DNA from: JAMHWF01 sp035911095
GTDB taxonomy: Bacteria; Pseudomonadota; Gammaproteobacteria; Burkholderiales; Burkholderiaceae_C
DNA length: 64,000 nt
NCBI GenBank assembly: GCA_035911095.1
Contig: JAMHWF010000076.1
Location: 17,604 to 81,603 of the forward strand
Direction: 5' to 3'
Both the position numbers and the translations under genes were made by a program. Below, piece after piece: positions 27,343 through 35,952 of this stretch (position 1 is the first letter of the stretch; each line of letters opens with the position of its first letter). Under the pieces are notes generated by a model, which was not told the origin of the DNA, ran no database searches, and worked only from the letters and a program-made list of their open reading frames with translations.

Positions 27343-27438
27343 ATGGCGTCAGAAGAAGCAAAGACCGAACAAGCCCTTCAAGAAGCAGTAAAGGTCGGGC
27401 AGACCATAACGTTAGTTTTAAAAGTGGTGCAGTCGTAA
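27343..27438 (+). CDS. Small cassette-encoded peptide (31 residues)
   Basis: ATG 27343 has a strong Shine-Dalgarno (GAGGA, 7 bases upstream) and the frame MASEEAKTEQALQEAVKVGQ plus TITLVLKVVQS stops at 27438, one base before attC-like site 2. It has an acidic helical N-half and a short hydrophobic C-half. Like the first cassette it is AT-rich. Too short for family assignment; the initiation signal and cassette packing support it as a gene. Confidence 0.5.
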   Translation: MASEEAKTEQALQEAVKVGQTITLVLKVVQS

Positions 27439-27439
27439 A

Positions 27440-27520
27440 ACTCAACAACAAGACGCTCCAGCCGACAGTCTTGCTTCCGCTTTGCTCCGGCAAGCCTGCG
27501 GTTGAGCTTGGGCGTTGGAG
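27440..27520 (+). repeat. attC-like site 2
   Basis: Begins with ACTCAAC (27440-27446, RYYYAAC) and ends with GTTGGAG (27514-27520). The inside forms an imperfect palindrome: CTTGC/GCAAG pairs exactly, CAGCCG pairs with CGGTTG with one G-T, and the outer arms (ACGCTC and GGGCGT) pair with one mismatch. 81 nt, within the 57-141 nt attC range. Last base of the core is G instead of Y, as in site 1, suggesting sites of one lineage. Confidence 0.6.
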
Positions 27521-27585
27521 AGGCAAATGCCCGGACCGGGAACGATATACACCCAATATCAGGTGAAACGCGACGCGGAATCAGA

Positions 27586-28911
27586 CTAGAAACCGCCGGT
27601 CAAGTGCCTGTCCACTGTAGATAGTCGTTCTGACGCTCGGCCCCCCTTACGAGTCAGCTCAAACTTCCCCCGCGTCGCCAGCGACCATCCATCGGTCGCG
27701 ATGACGTCGGACGAGCAGATAACCCCTGCATCGTCGAACCCCTCGACGATCTGTCCGCACTGGGCCGAGGTGAGGCCGCGCGCCAACCGCCTCCAGCGCG
27801 CCACCACCCGCCGGTCCGCCCAGCAATCCTCGAGCGCCCACCGCGCCGGCTCCCCCGGCCGCGCCGCCAGTTCGTCCTCCAGGCGCTCCCGCATCGCCAC
27901 CACCCACCCGTCGAAGTCCGCCCGCTGCGGTGTCGGCAGCGCCTCGCGGATCGCCGCCAGCCGGCGGCTCGGCGTCTCGTGCGCCAGCGCCCGCGTCGCC
28001 AGGGCCTGCAGCGCCTGCACCGGGTTGAAGAGGCGCAGCCGATTCGGCGGCATCACCAGCAGCGGCAGGCGCGCGGCGGTGTCGTGCTCCATCGGCGTGA
28101 CGAAGCTCGACAGCACCGCCAGCCGGCCCCAGGCCGCGGCGCTCAGGCCCTCGGGCCGCGTCGCGCCGGGCTCGTCGCCGCTGGCCCGCGCCGCGCGCCC
28201 GAGGCTGCACAGCTCGGCATGGCTGCGCCCGCTCAGGGCGGTGGCCGCGCGCCGGCTCAGCGTCACCAGGTGCCCGCCGGCGTAGCCGGCGTCGTCGCGC
28301 AGGCGCTCGATGCCGGCGTCGGTCGGCCCCGCGTCGCGGCCTTCGGCGTCGCCCTGCGTCAGCCGCTCGCGCGTGACCGGGCAGTGCTCGGCGGCGAGCT
28401 GGCCCAGGTAGTGCGGCGTGAGCTGCTCCGTCTCGTAGGTGCGCCCTTCGGCCAGCGCGCGCAGGCGCAGCGCGAGCCAGCGCCGCACGGCCGCTGTCGC
28501 GCGCGGCTGCACGCGGCCATAGGCGTCGCGGCCGGCGCGGAAGCCGCGCTGCAGCTGCGGGTTGATGCACAGCCGCTCCAGCGGCGGCACGAGGCCATGG
28601 CGCGCGTGGTCCCAGCCGAGGGTGTACGGGGTGTCGAAGGTGTCGTCGGCATCGGGCGCGGTGGCGGGCGCCGTCGCCGTCGCGTGGCGCCGCACCGGGC
28701 GCAGCCGCGCCATGGCCGGGCCGCCACGCAGCAGCGGTGCCGCGGCCGGCCGGCGGGTGGTCTGCGAGACGGCGGCCAGCGCGGGGCGGTGGGTCGTGGC
28801 TGGTGCCGCCTCCCCATCGCCCGGGCCGCGGGCTGAAGCGCCTGCGCCGGCCTTGGCCTCGGGCCCGCCCGCGGGCAGGGAACGGAACAGGGAAAGGGTC
28901 ACGCCTCGCAT
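27586..28911 (-). CDS. Unknown protein with a possible degenerate HNH-like segment
   Basis: The 441-residue protein starts at ATG 28911, chosen for the GGAG 6-9 bases upstream. The first ~85 residues are low-complexity Ala/Pro/Arg. Then DTPYTLGWDHARHGLVPP, FRAGRDAYGRVQPRATAAVR, and HCPVTRERLTQGDAEGRDAG leading to IERLRDDAGYAGGHLVTLSR. The last element resembles the CPxT...D-R...GY..GN(V/L)xxxS core of HNH-type nucleases but lacks clear catalytic His residues. It is divergent, 148 bases apart, from a WYL regulator, a plausible controller. No function is claimed. Confidence 0.6.
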   Translation of the reverse strand: MRGVTLSLFRSLPAGGPEAKAGAGASARGPGDGEAAPATTHRPALAAVSQTTRRPAAAPLLRGGPAMARLRPVRRHATATAPATAPDADDTFDTPYTLGWDHARHGLVPPLERLCINPQLQRGFRAGRDAYGRVQPRATAAVRRWLALRLRALAEGRTYETEQLTPHYLGQLAAEHCPVTRERLTQGDAEGRDAGPTDAGIERLRDDAGYAGGHLVTLSRRAATALSGRSHAELCSLGRAARASGDEPGATRPEGLSAAAWGRLAVLSSFVTPMEHDTAARLPLLVMPPNRLRLFNPVQALQALATRALAHETPSRRLAAIREALPTPQRADFDGWVVAMRERLEDELAARPGEPARWALEDCWADRRVVARWRRLARGLTSAQCGQIVEGFDDAGVICSSDVIATDGWSLATRGKFELTRKGGRASERLSTVDRHLTGGF

Positions 28912-29059
28912 CGGGTTCTCCGGCTGCACCCGCCGGCGGCGGGTCGATGCGAGGCAGTGTTGCGGGCGGGTCGCTCAACACGTGAGCCAGCTTGGGTTCC
29001 AATCGCCGTCTGGCGCGGCGGCCCGAGCAGGACGTCGCGCGTTGACGACAGCCGAGCCC

Positions 29060-30049
29060 ATGGACCGCACCGAACGCTTCTACAAGATCGAACGCCTGAT
29101 CCGCAGCCGCGGCTGCGTCAGCTTCGCCGCGCTGCGCGAGGCGCTCGACGTCTCGCCCGCGACGCTGAAGCGCGACCTCGCCTACCTGCGCGAGCGGCTC
29201 GACATGCCGATCGTCTACGACGCGATGGACAACGGCTACCGCTTCGGCGGCCCGGCCGTTGCCGGCAGCGGCGCGCGGCGGGAGTTGCCCGGCGTCTGGT
29301 TCAGCGAGGCCGAGCTGCACGCGCTGCTGACGATGCACGAGCTGCTCGCCGGCCTTGACGACGGCGGCCTGCTCGCGCGCCAGCTGCAGCCGCTGGCCGA
29401 CAAGCTGCTCGCGATGCTCGGCGACGACGACACGCAGGCGCGCGAGCTGGCGCGGCGCATCAAGCTGATCGGCACCGCGCGGCGGCGCGGCGGCGGGCGC
29501 TGGTTCGAGACGGTGGGCGCCGCGCTCGCCACCGGCCGGCGCCTGGCGCTGCGCTACCTGAAGCGCAGCGACGGCAGCCGCAGCGAGCGCGAGGTCTCGC
29601 CGCAGCGGCTGGTGCACTACCGCCACGCCTGGTACCTCGACGCCTGGTGCCACGCCAGCGGCGGGCTGCGCCGCTTCGCGCTCGACGCGATCGAGGAAGC
29701 GCAGGCGCTGCCCGCCGCCGCCGAGCGCGTCGCGCTGCGCGAGCTGGAGGCTGCGCTCGACCAGGGCTACGGCATCTTCGCCGGCGGCGCCGCGCCGCAG
29801 TGGGCGACGCTGCTCTTCGAGCCCGAGGCCGCCTCCTGGGTCGCCAGCGAGGAATGGCACCCCGCCCAGCGCGGCCGCTGGCGCGACGACGGGCGCTACG
29901 AACTCGAGGTGCCCTTCGGCCAGCCGACCGAGCTGCTGATGGACCTGGGCCGCCACGCCGGACAGGTGCGGGTGCTGGCGCCCGAATCGCTGCGGCAGGC
30001 GCATGCCGAGCGGCTGCGCGCGGCGCTGGCGCTGGACGCGGGCGGCTGA
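29060..30049 (+). CDS. WYL-domain transcriptional regulator (YafY-like)
   Basis: The 329-residue protein has an N-terminal winged helix (MDRTERFYKIERLIRSRGCV, then FAALREALDVSPATLKRDLAYLRERL) and a WYL domain with HYRHAWYLDAWCHASGGLR, followed by the WCX C-terminal extension. WYL proteins sense nucleotides or nucleic-acid ligands and often regulate DNA-repair or defence genes. Starts at ATG 29060, divergent from the unknown 441-residue gene, which is the likeliest target along with itself. Confidence 0.87.
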   Translation: MDRTERFYKIERLIRSRGCVSFAALREALDVSPATLKRDLAYLRERLDMPIVYDAMDNGYRFGGPAVAGSGARRELPGVWFSEAELHALLTMHELLAGLDDGGLLARQLQPLADKLLAMLGDDDTQARELARRIKLIGTARRRGGGRWFETVGAALATGRRLALRYLKRSDGSRSEREVSPQRLVHYRHAWYLDAWCHASGGLRRFALDAIEEAQALPAAAERVALRELEAALDQGYGIFAGGAAPQWATLLFEPEAASWVASEEWHPAQRGRWRDDGRYELEVPFGQPTELLMDLGRHAGQVRVLAPESLRQAHAERLRAALALDAGG

Positions 30050-30385
30050 GCCAGGCAGTGTGGCCGACCGCGGCTTCGCGCGCGCGCCGATGGTGCCGGG
30101 CCGGGCTGACCCACTGGTGCGGCCGGAGGCGGTGCGGGATTCTTCGGACGGGGTGGCGAGGCTGCCTAAGCCCGCCGCCTTCGGAAGGTTGGCTGACCTT
30201 CCACAGGATTGGGGATGGGGGCCTTCGAAGTGGGGTTGATGATTCGCGCCTCGATCGCGAACGACGGTGCAGTGCGTGGACACGTCGCCGGTTTCAGACC
30301 ACGACGCGTGGCGGGTTCGCCACGACTGCTTGCCGCCGTATCAGGCTGCCGGCGTATCGCCGTTCGGTCATTGAAGGAGGGGAAC
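30050..30385. other. Intergenic region upstream of the PEP-CTERM gene
   Basis: About 335 bases with no supported gene. It contains two perfect inverted repeats, at 30183-30202 (listed separately) and GTGGCG-GGTT-CGCCAC at 30308-30323, either of which could be a control or termination site. Confidence 0.4.
30183..30202. repeat. Inverted repeat GGAAGGT-N6-ACCTTCC
   Basis: A perfect 7-bp inverted repeat with 6-nt loop TGGCTG, 134 bases after the WYL gene and ~180 bases before the PEP-CTERM gene. It is not followed by T residues, so an operator is as likely as a terminator. Confidence 0.35.
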
Positions 30386-31018
30386 ATGAAGAGGATCCTG
30401 ATGGCCGCAGCGCTCGCCGCTGCAAGTTCCTGGGCCTCCGCCGCGACGGCGGAGGCCAGCTTGTGGGAACCGACCTTCAGCGTGACCGACCTGCGACCCG
30501 ATGACGGCATCGCCGCCGAGTACGAGCGCGGCCCGTTGTTCGGCGTCTCCGGCGCGGCCGACAACTACAGCGAAGGCAATGCGACCTCCGGCGACGGCTT
30601 CGCCGCCACGCGGGGGCCCGGCGGCAGTGCATACAGTTGGCAGGCCGTCGCCATGGGCGACTACACGCTGACGCCGTACTCCAGCATCACGGCGAGCGAC
30701 GTGATCTTCGCCTCCCTGTCAGGGTCCACCTTCGCTGGTGAGACGGGTGAGGTCAGGGTCCGCGCTGATATCCACTGGAACGAAACCGATGGCTCGGACG
30801 CGTTTTCCAGGACTCTCACCTTCGGCGAGACGTTCAGCGACACGGTGCAGCTCACCCTCGTCAACGACTCGCCGCTGTCGCGCACCTTCTGGTGGAGTTC
30901 CGGCTACGACATGTCACTCACTGCGCCGGTGCCGGAGCCCGAGACCTACGCCCTGATGGCCGTCGGCCTCGGCATGCTGGCCTGGGTGACGCGGCGGCAG
31001 CGCGCGCGGAAGCACTGA
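30386..31018 (+). CDS. PEP-CTERM sorting-domain protein
   Basis: The 210-residue exported protein starts at ATG 30386 with GGAGG upstream. Signal peptide MKRILMAAALAAASSWASA is followed by a ~160-residue beta-rich domain (Ser/Thr-rich, no known fold) and a C-terminal VPEPETYALMAVGLGMLAWV then TRRQRARKH: the PEP motif, membrane span and basic tail recognised by exosortase EpsH/XrtA. Such proteins are cleaved and delivered to the cell surface or exopolysaccharide. No exosortase gene is in the window, so it must lie elsewhere. Confidence 0.9.
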   Translation: MKRILMAAALAAASSWASAATAEASLWEPTFSVTDLRPDDGIAAEYERGPLFGVSGAADNYSEGNATSGDGFAATRGPGGSAYSWQAVAMGDYTLTPYSSITASDVIFASLSGSTFAGETGEVRVRADIHWNETDGSDAFSRTLTFGETFSDTVQLTLVNDSPLSRTFWWSSGYDMSLTAPVPEPETYALMAVGLGMLAWVTRRQRARKH

Positions 31019-31112
31019 GAGATCGCGGCAGATGGCCGCCGCGCAGGGGCAGCGGCGCGCGCCTGTCGGACCCGGGTCTCGCCTGTCTGTCGCTGTGCCA
31101 GCTGACGCCGCC

Positions 31113-31853
31113 TCAACCCAGCCGCGCCGCCAGGCTCGGCCCCAGCCCCTGCCAGCCCGGCCGGTCGCCCGCCAGCGGCGGCAGGGTCATCGGTCCCGGC
31201 GGCTCGTCGAGCAGCCAGGCGACGCTGGCGTCGACGCTGTCGACCAGCGGCACCGGCACCCGCGGTGCGAGCGGCTCTGCATAGCCGGCGAGCCCCGCGC
31301 CGCCGAGGATCACCGCGTCGGCGCCACGCGCCGCCTCGCGGCAGGCCTCGGCGAGCAGCACCAGTGCGCCCGCAGGGTCGGCGGCCAGCGTGGCGCCGCT
31401 CGGCGCCACGGCGTGGATCCCGGTCAGTGCGTCATCAAGCTGCAGCGCGCGCGCCAGCCGTTCGAGCATCGGCACCCAGGCCGCGCCGCCGGTGACGATC
31501 GCGAAGCGGCCGTGGCGCGCGGCCTGGCGCATCGCCGCCTCGGCCAGGCCGACGACCGGGAGGCCGCTCGCCTCGCGCAGCGCCGTCACGCCCGGGTCGC
31601 CGAAGCAGCCGACGAGCAGCGCATCGGGCGCGCCGCCCGCCGCCGCGTCGCGGGCCCAGGTGTCGAGCGCGGCGTGGGCGGCGATCGCGTACGCGATTTC
31701 GCTGGCGATGTAGCTGGCGCCGAGCGTCGAGGTGGTGGTGCGCACCGTGTGAGCGGTGGCGTCGGCCCGTGCGGCCAGCACCTGCGCGGCGCGCTGCTGC
31801 AGCCGCTGGCTGACCAGCGCCGAAGTGTTCGGGTTGACGATCAGCAGCCGCAT
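31113..31853 (-). CDS. Asp/Glu/hydantoin racemase-family protein
   Basis: The 246-residue protein opens with MRLLIVNPNTSALVSQRL and has the first catalytic Cys83 in LLVGCFGDPGV. The second, usually LGCAGM, is ILGGAGLAGY here (Gly185), so classical two-Cys racemisation is unlikely. It ends a PotABCD-like operon with a GntR regulator, and members in such settings process hydantoin, allantoin or related ureides. It may bind or epimerise a substrate brought in by the transporter. Cytoplasmic. Confidence 0.8.
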   Translation of the reverse strand: MRLLIVNPNTSALVSQRLQQRAAQVLAARADATAHTVRTTTSTLGASYIASEIAYAIAAHAALDTWARDAAAGGAPDALLVGCFGDPGVTALREASGLPVVGLAEAAMRQAARHGRFAIVTGGAAWVPMLERLARALQLDDALTGIHAVAPSGATLAADPAGALVLLAEACREAARGADAVILGGAGLAGYAEPLAPRVPVPLVDSVDASVAWLLDEPPGPMTLPPLAGDRPGWQGLGPSLAARLG

Positions 31854-31884
31854 GGCCGGTCGCGGTCGGGGCTCGGCGCGGCGT

Positions 31885-32730
31885 TCAGGCCGCGCTCTCG
31901 CCCAGGCGCAGCAGGCGCACCAGGTCGGTCTCGCGCGGCTCGGGCAGGTTGAAGCACAGGCTGGCCTCGAGCTCGCGCAGGTGCTTCTCCATCAAGGCGC
32001 AGGCGCCATCGGCGTCGCCGCGGCGCAGCGCCGCGAGCAGGCCGCGGTGGTCGCGGCAGTTGCAGGCCTCCACCCAGCGCAGCGGCGCGCGGCCGCGGGG
32101 CGGGGCGGGGCGCGGGCCGGCGCCGCCGTAGGTCATCAGGATCAGCGAGGTGCGCGAGACGAGCTCGCGCAGCAGCCGCTCGAGCGTGCCGTGGCCCGAG
32201 AGCACCGCGATCTGCAGGTGGAACTCACCCGACAGTCGCAGCCCGCGCTGGCGGTCGTTGGCGCGTTGCGCGGCCTCCTCGTCGGCGATCAGGCTGCCGA
32301 GCAGGCGCCAGCCGTTGTCGCGCCCGCGCTCGACGGCATGGCGCAGCAGCGTTGGCTCGATCAGGCGACGCACCTCGAACACCTCGTGCGCCTCCTGCAC
32401 GGTGGGCTGCGCGATGCTGGCACCGCGGTTCGGCTCCAGCGTCACGATCTGCTCCTGCGCGAGGCGGATCAGCACCTGGCGGATGCGCGTGCGTGAGACG
32501 CCGAAGGCCTGTCCGAGCTTGTCCTCGACGAGCTTGGTGCCGGGCACCAGGCGCTGGTCGAGCACGGCGGCAACCAGGCTGGCGTGGATCTGCGCGTCGG
32601 TCGGCGGCGTGCTCGGCGCGTCGGGGCTCGCGCCCGTCGGGGGCGCGGCGCCCGCTGCGAGGGCCTCGTCGGGCTCTCCCCGGTCGCCGCGGCGGGCATC
32701 GGGTTTCGGGGCGGTGGCGTCCTCGGCCAT
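31885..32730 (-). CDS. GntR/FadR-family transcriptional regulator
   Basis: The 281-residue protein is assigned from ATG 32730, which has AGGAG 12 bases upstream; ATG 32754, overlapping the permease stop as ATGA, would add 8 residues. After a ~55-residue low-complexity leader comes a winged helix (KLVEDKLGQAFGVSRTRIRQ then VLIRLAQEQIVTLEPNRG) and an FCD ligand-binding domain with HLQIAVLSGHGTLERLL and CRDHRGLLAALRRGD (metal-binding His residues). It presumably controls the surrounding transporter/racemase operon. Confidence 0.87.
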   Translation of the reverse strand: MAEDATAPKPDARRGDRGEPDEALAAGAAPPTGASPDAPSTPPTDAQIHASLVAAVLDQRLVPGTKLVEDKLGQAFGVSRTRIRQVLIRLAQEQIVTLEPNRGASIAQPTVQEAHEVFEVRRLIEPTLLRHAVERGRDNGWRLLGSLIADEEAAQRANDRQRGLRLSGEFHLQIAVLSGHGTLERLLRELVSRTSLILMTYGGAGPRPAPPRGRAPLRWVEACNCRDHRGLLAALRRGDADGACALMEKHLRELEASLCFNLPEPRETDLVRLLRLGESAA

Positions 32731-32750
32731 GGTCCGGGCTCTCCTGGGGG

Positions 32751-33632
32751 TCATGCGGTGGTCCCGCGCCGGCGCCGGCGCAGCAGCGCGCCGGTCGCCA
32801 GCGCCAGCGCGATCACGAGCAGCGAGATCGCGGTCGTCACGGTGCCGAGCGCGTAGATCGACGGCGTGGTCACCGTCGTCGTCAGGCCCTGCAGTTCGAG
32901 CGGCAGCGTGTTGAGGTCGCCGATCGCCTGCGAGCTGCGCGCGATCTCGTCCCAGCTCAGCGTGAAGCCGAACATGCCGACGCCGACGACCGAAGGGCCG
33001 ATCAGCGGCAGCACCACGTGCAGGAAGGTCTGCCACGGCGTCGCGCCCTGGTCGCGCGCGGCTTCCTCGTAGGCCGGGTTGAAGCGGTTGAAGACGGCGA
33101 ACATGATCAGGAGCCCGAAGGGCAGGGTCCAGGTCAGGTGTGCGCCGAGGCCCGAGGTGTAGAGGCCGAGCGAGGTGGTGAAGCTCTCCAGCGCCGACTC
33201 GGCGCCGACGGCTTCGAGCCCCCACTTGATCGCGCCGTCGAGCAGGCGGAACTGCAGCCCGATGCCGAGAGAGACGATGATCGACGGCATGATCAGGCTC
33301 GCCACCGTCACGTAGAACAGCAGGTTGGCGCCGGCCAGCCGCTTGCGGAAGGCGAGCCCCGCGCCGAGCGAGAGCAGCACCGTCAGCCCCATCACGACGA
33401 TGCCGAGGCCGACCGAGCGGCGCAGCGCGGCGCCGATGTCGACCACGCCCAGACCCTCCCAGAGCTTCTGGTACCAGACGGTCGACCAGCCGCGCATCGG
33501 GAAGGTCAGGCCGCCCTCCGGGCCCTGGAAGCTGAGCACGAAGATCGTGATCACCGGCCCGTACAGGAACAGCACGAACAGCGCGAACACGAACGCCAGG
33601 GGCCAGAAGCCCTTGCCTCGACGCTCGCTCAT
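32751..33632 (-). CDS. ABC transporter permease, PotC-like
   Basis: The 293-residue inner-membrane protein starts at 33632 (MSERRGKGFWPLAFVFALFV). It shows six membrane segments and the EAA-type loop PAYEEAARDQGATPWQTFLHVVLPLIGPSVVGVG. This is the second permease subunit of a polyamine/opine-type importer. It overlaps the following GntR frame by a possible ATGA. Confidence 0.88.
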   Translation of the reverse strand: MSERRGKGFWPLAFVFALFVLFLYGPVITIFVLSFQGPEGGLTFPMRGWSTVWYQKLWEGLGVVDIGAALRRSVGLGIVVMGLTVLLSLGAGLAFRKRLAGANLLFYVTVASLIMPSIIVSLGIGLQFRLLDGAIKWGLEAVGAESALESFTTSLGLYTSGLGAHLTWTLPFGLLIMFAVFNRFNPAYEEAARDQGATPWQTFLHVVLPLIGPSVVGVGMFGFTLSWDEIARSSQAIGDLNTLPLELQGLTTTVTTPSIYALGTVTTAISLLVIALALATGALLRRRRRGTTA

Positions 33633-33647
33633 CGCAAGGCCCTCATC

Positions 33648-34535
33648 TCAAAGTTCGTTGCGCAGGTCGACCAGCCGGTTCAGCGCGACGATGATCATCA
33701 GCACCACGGCGAGCAGCACCACCGCGTTGGCCGCCGCGAGCGAGAACTGCAGGTAGCTCGTCTGCACCTGGATCACCTTGCCGACCGAGGCGATCTGCTG
33801 GCCGCCCATCACGCCGACGGTGACGAAGTCGCCCATCACGATCGTGATGACGAAGATCGAGCCGATCAGGATGCCGGTGCGCGACAGCGGCACGATCACG
33901 TTCCACAGGGTCTGCCAGGCCGAGGCGCCGCAGTCGTCGGCCGCCTCGAGCAGCGCGCGGTCGATGCGCATCATCGAGTTGAAGATCGGCACCAGCATGA
34001 ACATCGTGTAGAGGTGCACGAAGGCCAGCACGACCGAGAACTCGGAGAACAGCAGCCACTCGACCGGCTCGTTCACGATGCCCGAGCCGACGAGGAACTG
34101 GTTGACCAGCCCGTTGCGTCCGAGCAGCGGCACCCACGAGATCATGCGGATCACGTTGCTCGTCCAGAACGGGATCGTGCAGAGGATGAACAGCAGCGTC
34201 TGCATCCCCGCCGAGCGCACATGGAAGGCGAGGAAGTACGCGATCGTGAAGCCGAGCACCAGGGTCACGGCCCAGGTGAGCAGCGAGAAGCGCAGCGTCG
34301 ACCAGTAGGTCTTCAGCGTGACGCAGGGGTCGGAGAGGTCCGCGCAGCCGCGGAAGATCATCGCGTAGTTGTCGAAGCTGAAGCCGGGGACGAGCTCGTA
34401 GTCGCTCGTCGGCCAGAAGCTCACCGCGGCGATCAGCAGCAGCGGCGCGACGAAGAAGAACAGGAACACCGCCGCGAAAGGCAGGGCCTGCAGCCACGCG
34501 GGTGGCCCGGCCTTGAGGGCGGTGTCGCTGCTCAT
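33648..34535 (-). CDS. ABC transporter permease, PotB-like
   Basis: The 295-residue protein starts at ATG 34535 (MSSDTALKAGPPAWLQALPF). Segments such as AAVFLFFFVAPLLLIAAVSF and LLTWAVTLVLGFTIAYFLAF are membrane spans. The coupling loop is ALLEAADDCGASAWQTLWNVIVPLSRTGILIG. First permease of the PotABCD-like importer, 15 bases before the PotC-like gene. Confidence 0.88.
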   Translation of the reverse strand: MSSDTALKAGPPAWLQALPFAAVFLFFFVAPLLLIAAVSFWPTSDYELVPGFSFDNYAMIFRGCADLSDPCVTLKTYWSTLRFSLLTWAVTLVLGFTIAYFLAFHVRSAGMQTLLFILCTIPFWTSNVIRMISWVPLLGRNGLVNQFLVGSGIVNEPVEWLLFSEFSVVLAFVHLYTMFMLVPIFNSMMRIDRALLEAADDCGASAWQTLWNVIVPLSRTGILIGSIFVITIVMGDFVTVGVMGGQQIASVGKVIQVQTSYLQFSLAAANAVVLLAVVLMIIVALNRLVDLRNEL

Positions 34536-34552
34536 CGTGTGTCGCTCAGCGT

Positions 34553-35824
34553 TCAGGCGGCCACGAACTCATTCCACTTCTGGACCATGTAGGTGTTCTC
34601 GTCCATCAGCGCGTTCCAGCAGGCGATGCCGCCCATGCGCTGCTCGTACGAGCCGCCGTCGCGCAGGCTGCCGGCCTTGGCCAGCAACTCGCCGTTGGGC
34701 GCCTTGATGTCTTTCTCGGCGGCCTTGCCTTCCATCCAGTAGGCCCACTCGTAGGGCTCCATCTGGGCCTTCGCCGTCTCGAGCACGGCGCTGTAGTAGC
34801 CCTGGCGGTTCAGGTAGGCACCGGCCCAGCCGTCGAGGAACCAGTTGATGAACTCGTAGGCCGCGTCGAGCTTGCGTCCCGAGAGCGTGGCCGGCAGGCC
34901 GAAGCCGGCGGCCCAGGCGCGGTAGCCTTCCTTCAGCGGCTGGAACACGCAGTCGATGCCCTTGGTGCGCACCGCGGTGACGGCCGGGCTCCACATCGAC
35001 TGGATCACCACCTCGCCCGAGGCCATCAGGTTGACCGACTCGTTGAAGTCCTTCCACAGCGAGCGGAACTGGCCGGCCTTCTTCGCCTCGATCAGCGTCT
35101 TGATCGTCAGGTCGATCTCGGCCTTGGTCATGTTGCCCTTGTCGGGGTACTTGTAGAGGCCCTTGGCCTCGACCACCATCGCCGCGTCCATGATCCCGAT
35201 CGACGGGATGTTGAGGATCGCCGCCTTGCCCTTGAACTCCGGGTTCAGCAGCTCGGCCCAGCTGTCGATCGGGCGCTTGATCAGGTCGGGGCGGATGCCC
35301 AGCGTGTCGGCGTTGTAGACGGTCGGGATCAGCGACATGAACTGCGTGGGCGCCTTCGCGAAGACCTTGCTCTTCTCGGCCTCGAGGAAGATCACCTTCT
35401 TCGGCGCGGTGCCCTGGTCGCCGACCGCCTTGCCGGCCACGATGCCGGTGGTGAAGAGCGTGGTGATCTTGTCCGCGTTCTTGATCTTCTTGGTGTCGAT
35501 GCCCTTCAGGTTGCCGGTCGGCACGATCTTCTTCAGCGAGAAGTACTCGGTGTCGATCAGATCGAAACTGTTGGGCGAGGTGACGGCGCGGGCGGTGACC
35601 TGGTCGGTGTTGACCGCGATGTACTGGATCTTGATGCCGGTGTCGGCCTCGAACTTCTCGGCGATCGCCTTGTCCTGGTTCACCGCGGTGCCGAGGTAGC
35701 GCAGGGTCACCTTCTCCTGCGCGTGGACGGCGGGGAAGAGGCCGGTGGCGAGGATGCCGGCGGTGCCCTTCAGCAGGTGGCGGCGCGGCAGGCCGGCGGC
35801 GGGCGTGTCGTCGTGTTCGGACAT
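34553..35824 (-). CDS. ABC transporter substrate-binding protein, PotD/PotF-like
   Basis: The 423-residue protein starts at ATG 35824 with GGGAG upstream. A Tat-type signal (LPRRHLLKGTAGILATGLFP, then AVHAQ) leads into a bacterial extracellular solute-binding fold: VTLRYLGTAVNQDKAIAEKF and DTGIKIQYIAVNTDQVTARA. Near the end GYRAWAAGFGLPATLSGRKL and YEFINWFLDGWAGAYLNRQG match the PotD/PotF family. Polyamine residues were not checked; with a GntR regulator and a ureide-type racemase in the operon another nitrogenous substrate is plausible. Confidence 0.88.
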   Translation of the reverse strand: MSEHDDTPAAGLPRRHLLKGTAGILATGLFPAVHAQEKVTLRYLGTAVNQDKAIAEKFEADTGIKIQYIAVNTDQVTARAVTSPNSFDLIDTEYFSLKKIVPTGNLKGIDTKKIKNADKITTLFTTGIVAGKAVGDQGTAPKKVIFLEAEKSKVFAKAPTQFMSLIPTVYNADTLGIRPDLIKRPIDSWAELLNPEFKGKAAILNIPSIGIMDAAMVVEAKGLYKYPDKGNMTKAEIDLTIKTLIEAKKAGQFRSLWKDFNESVNLMASGEVVIQSMWSPAVTAVRTKGIDCVFQPLKEGYRAWAAGFGLPATLSGRKLDAAYEFINWFLDGWAGAYLNRQGYYSAVLETAKAQMEPYEWAYWMEGKAAEKDIKAPNGELLAKAGSLRDGGSYEQRMGGIACWNALMDENTYMVQKWNEFVAA

Positions 35825-35952
35825 GGTGCTCTCCCAGGGGTGGGGCGGGTCGGAAGGCGCCGCCGGGCGGCGCTGCGGGTGGGGTGGCGGTCGGCCGGTT
35901 CGGGCGGGCGGCTCGGTCGTATGGCGTGGTCGTGTGACGCGGGCCGTGCGGC

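Noticed and set aside
27119..27556. 145-residue minus-strand frame across the cassettes.
   Set aside because: It runs through both attC-like sites and lacks a ribosome-binding site; it is antisense shadow.
32352..34592. Very long plus-strand frame (746 codons) rich in His/Arg/Gln.
   Set aside because: It is antisense to the GntR gene and the PotB/PotC permease genes; long empty frames are common at this GC content.
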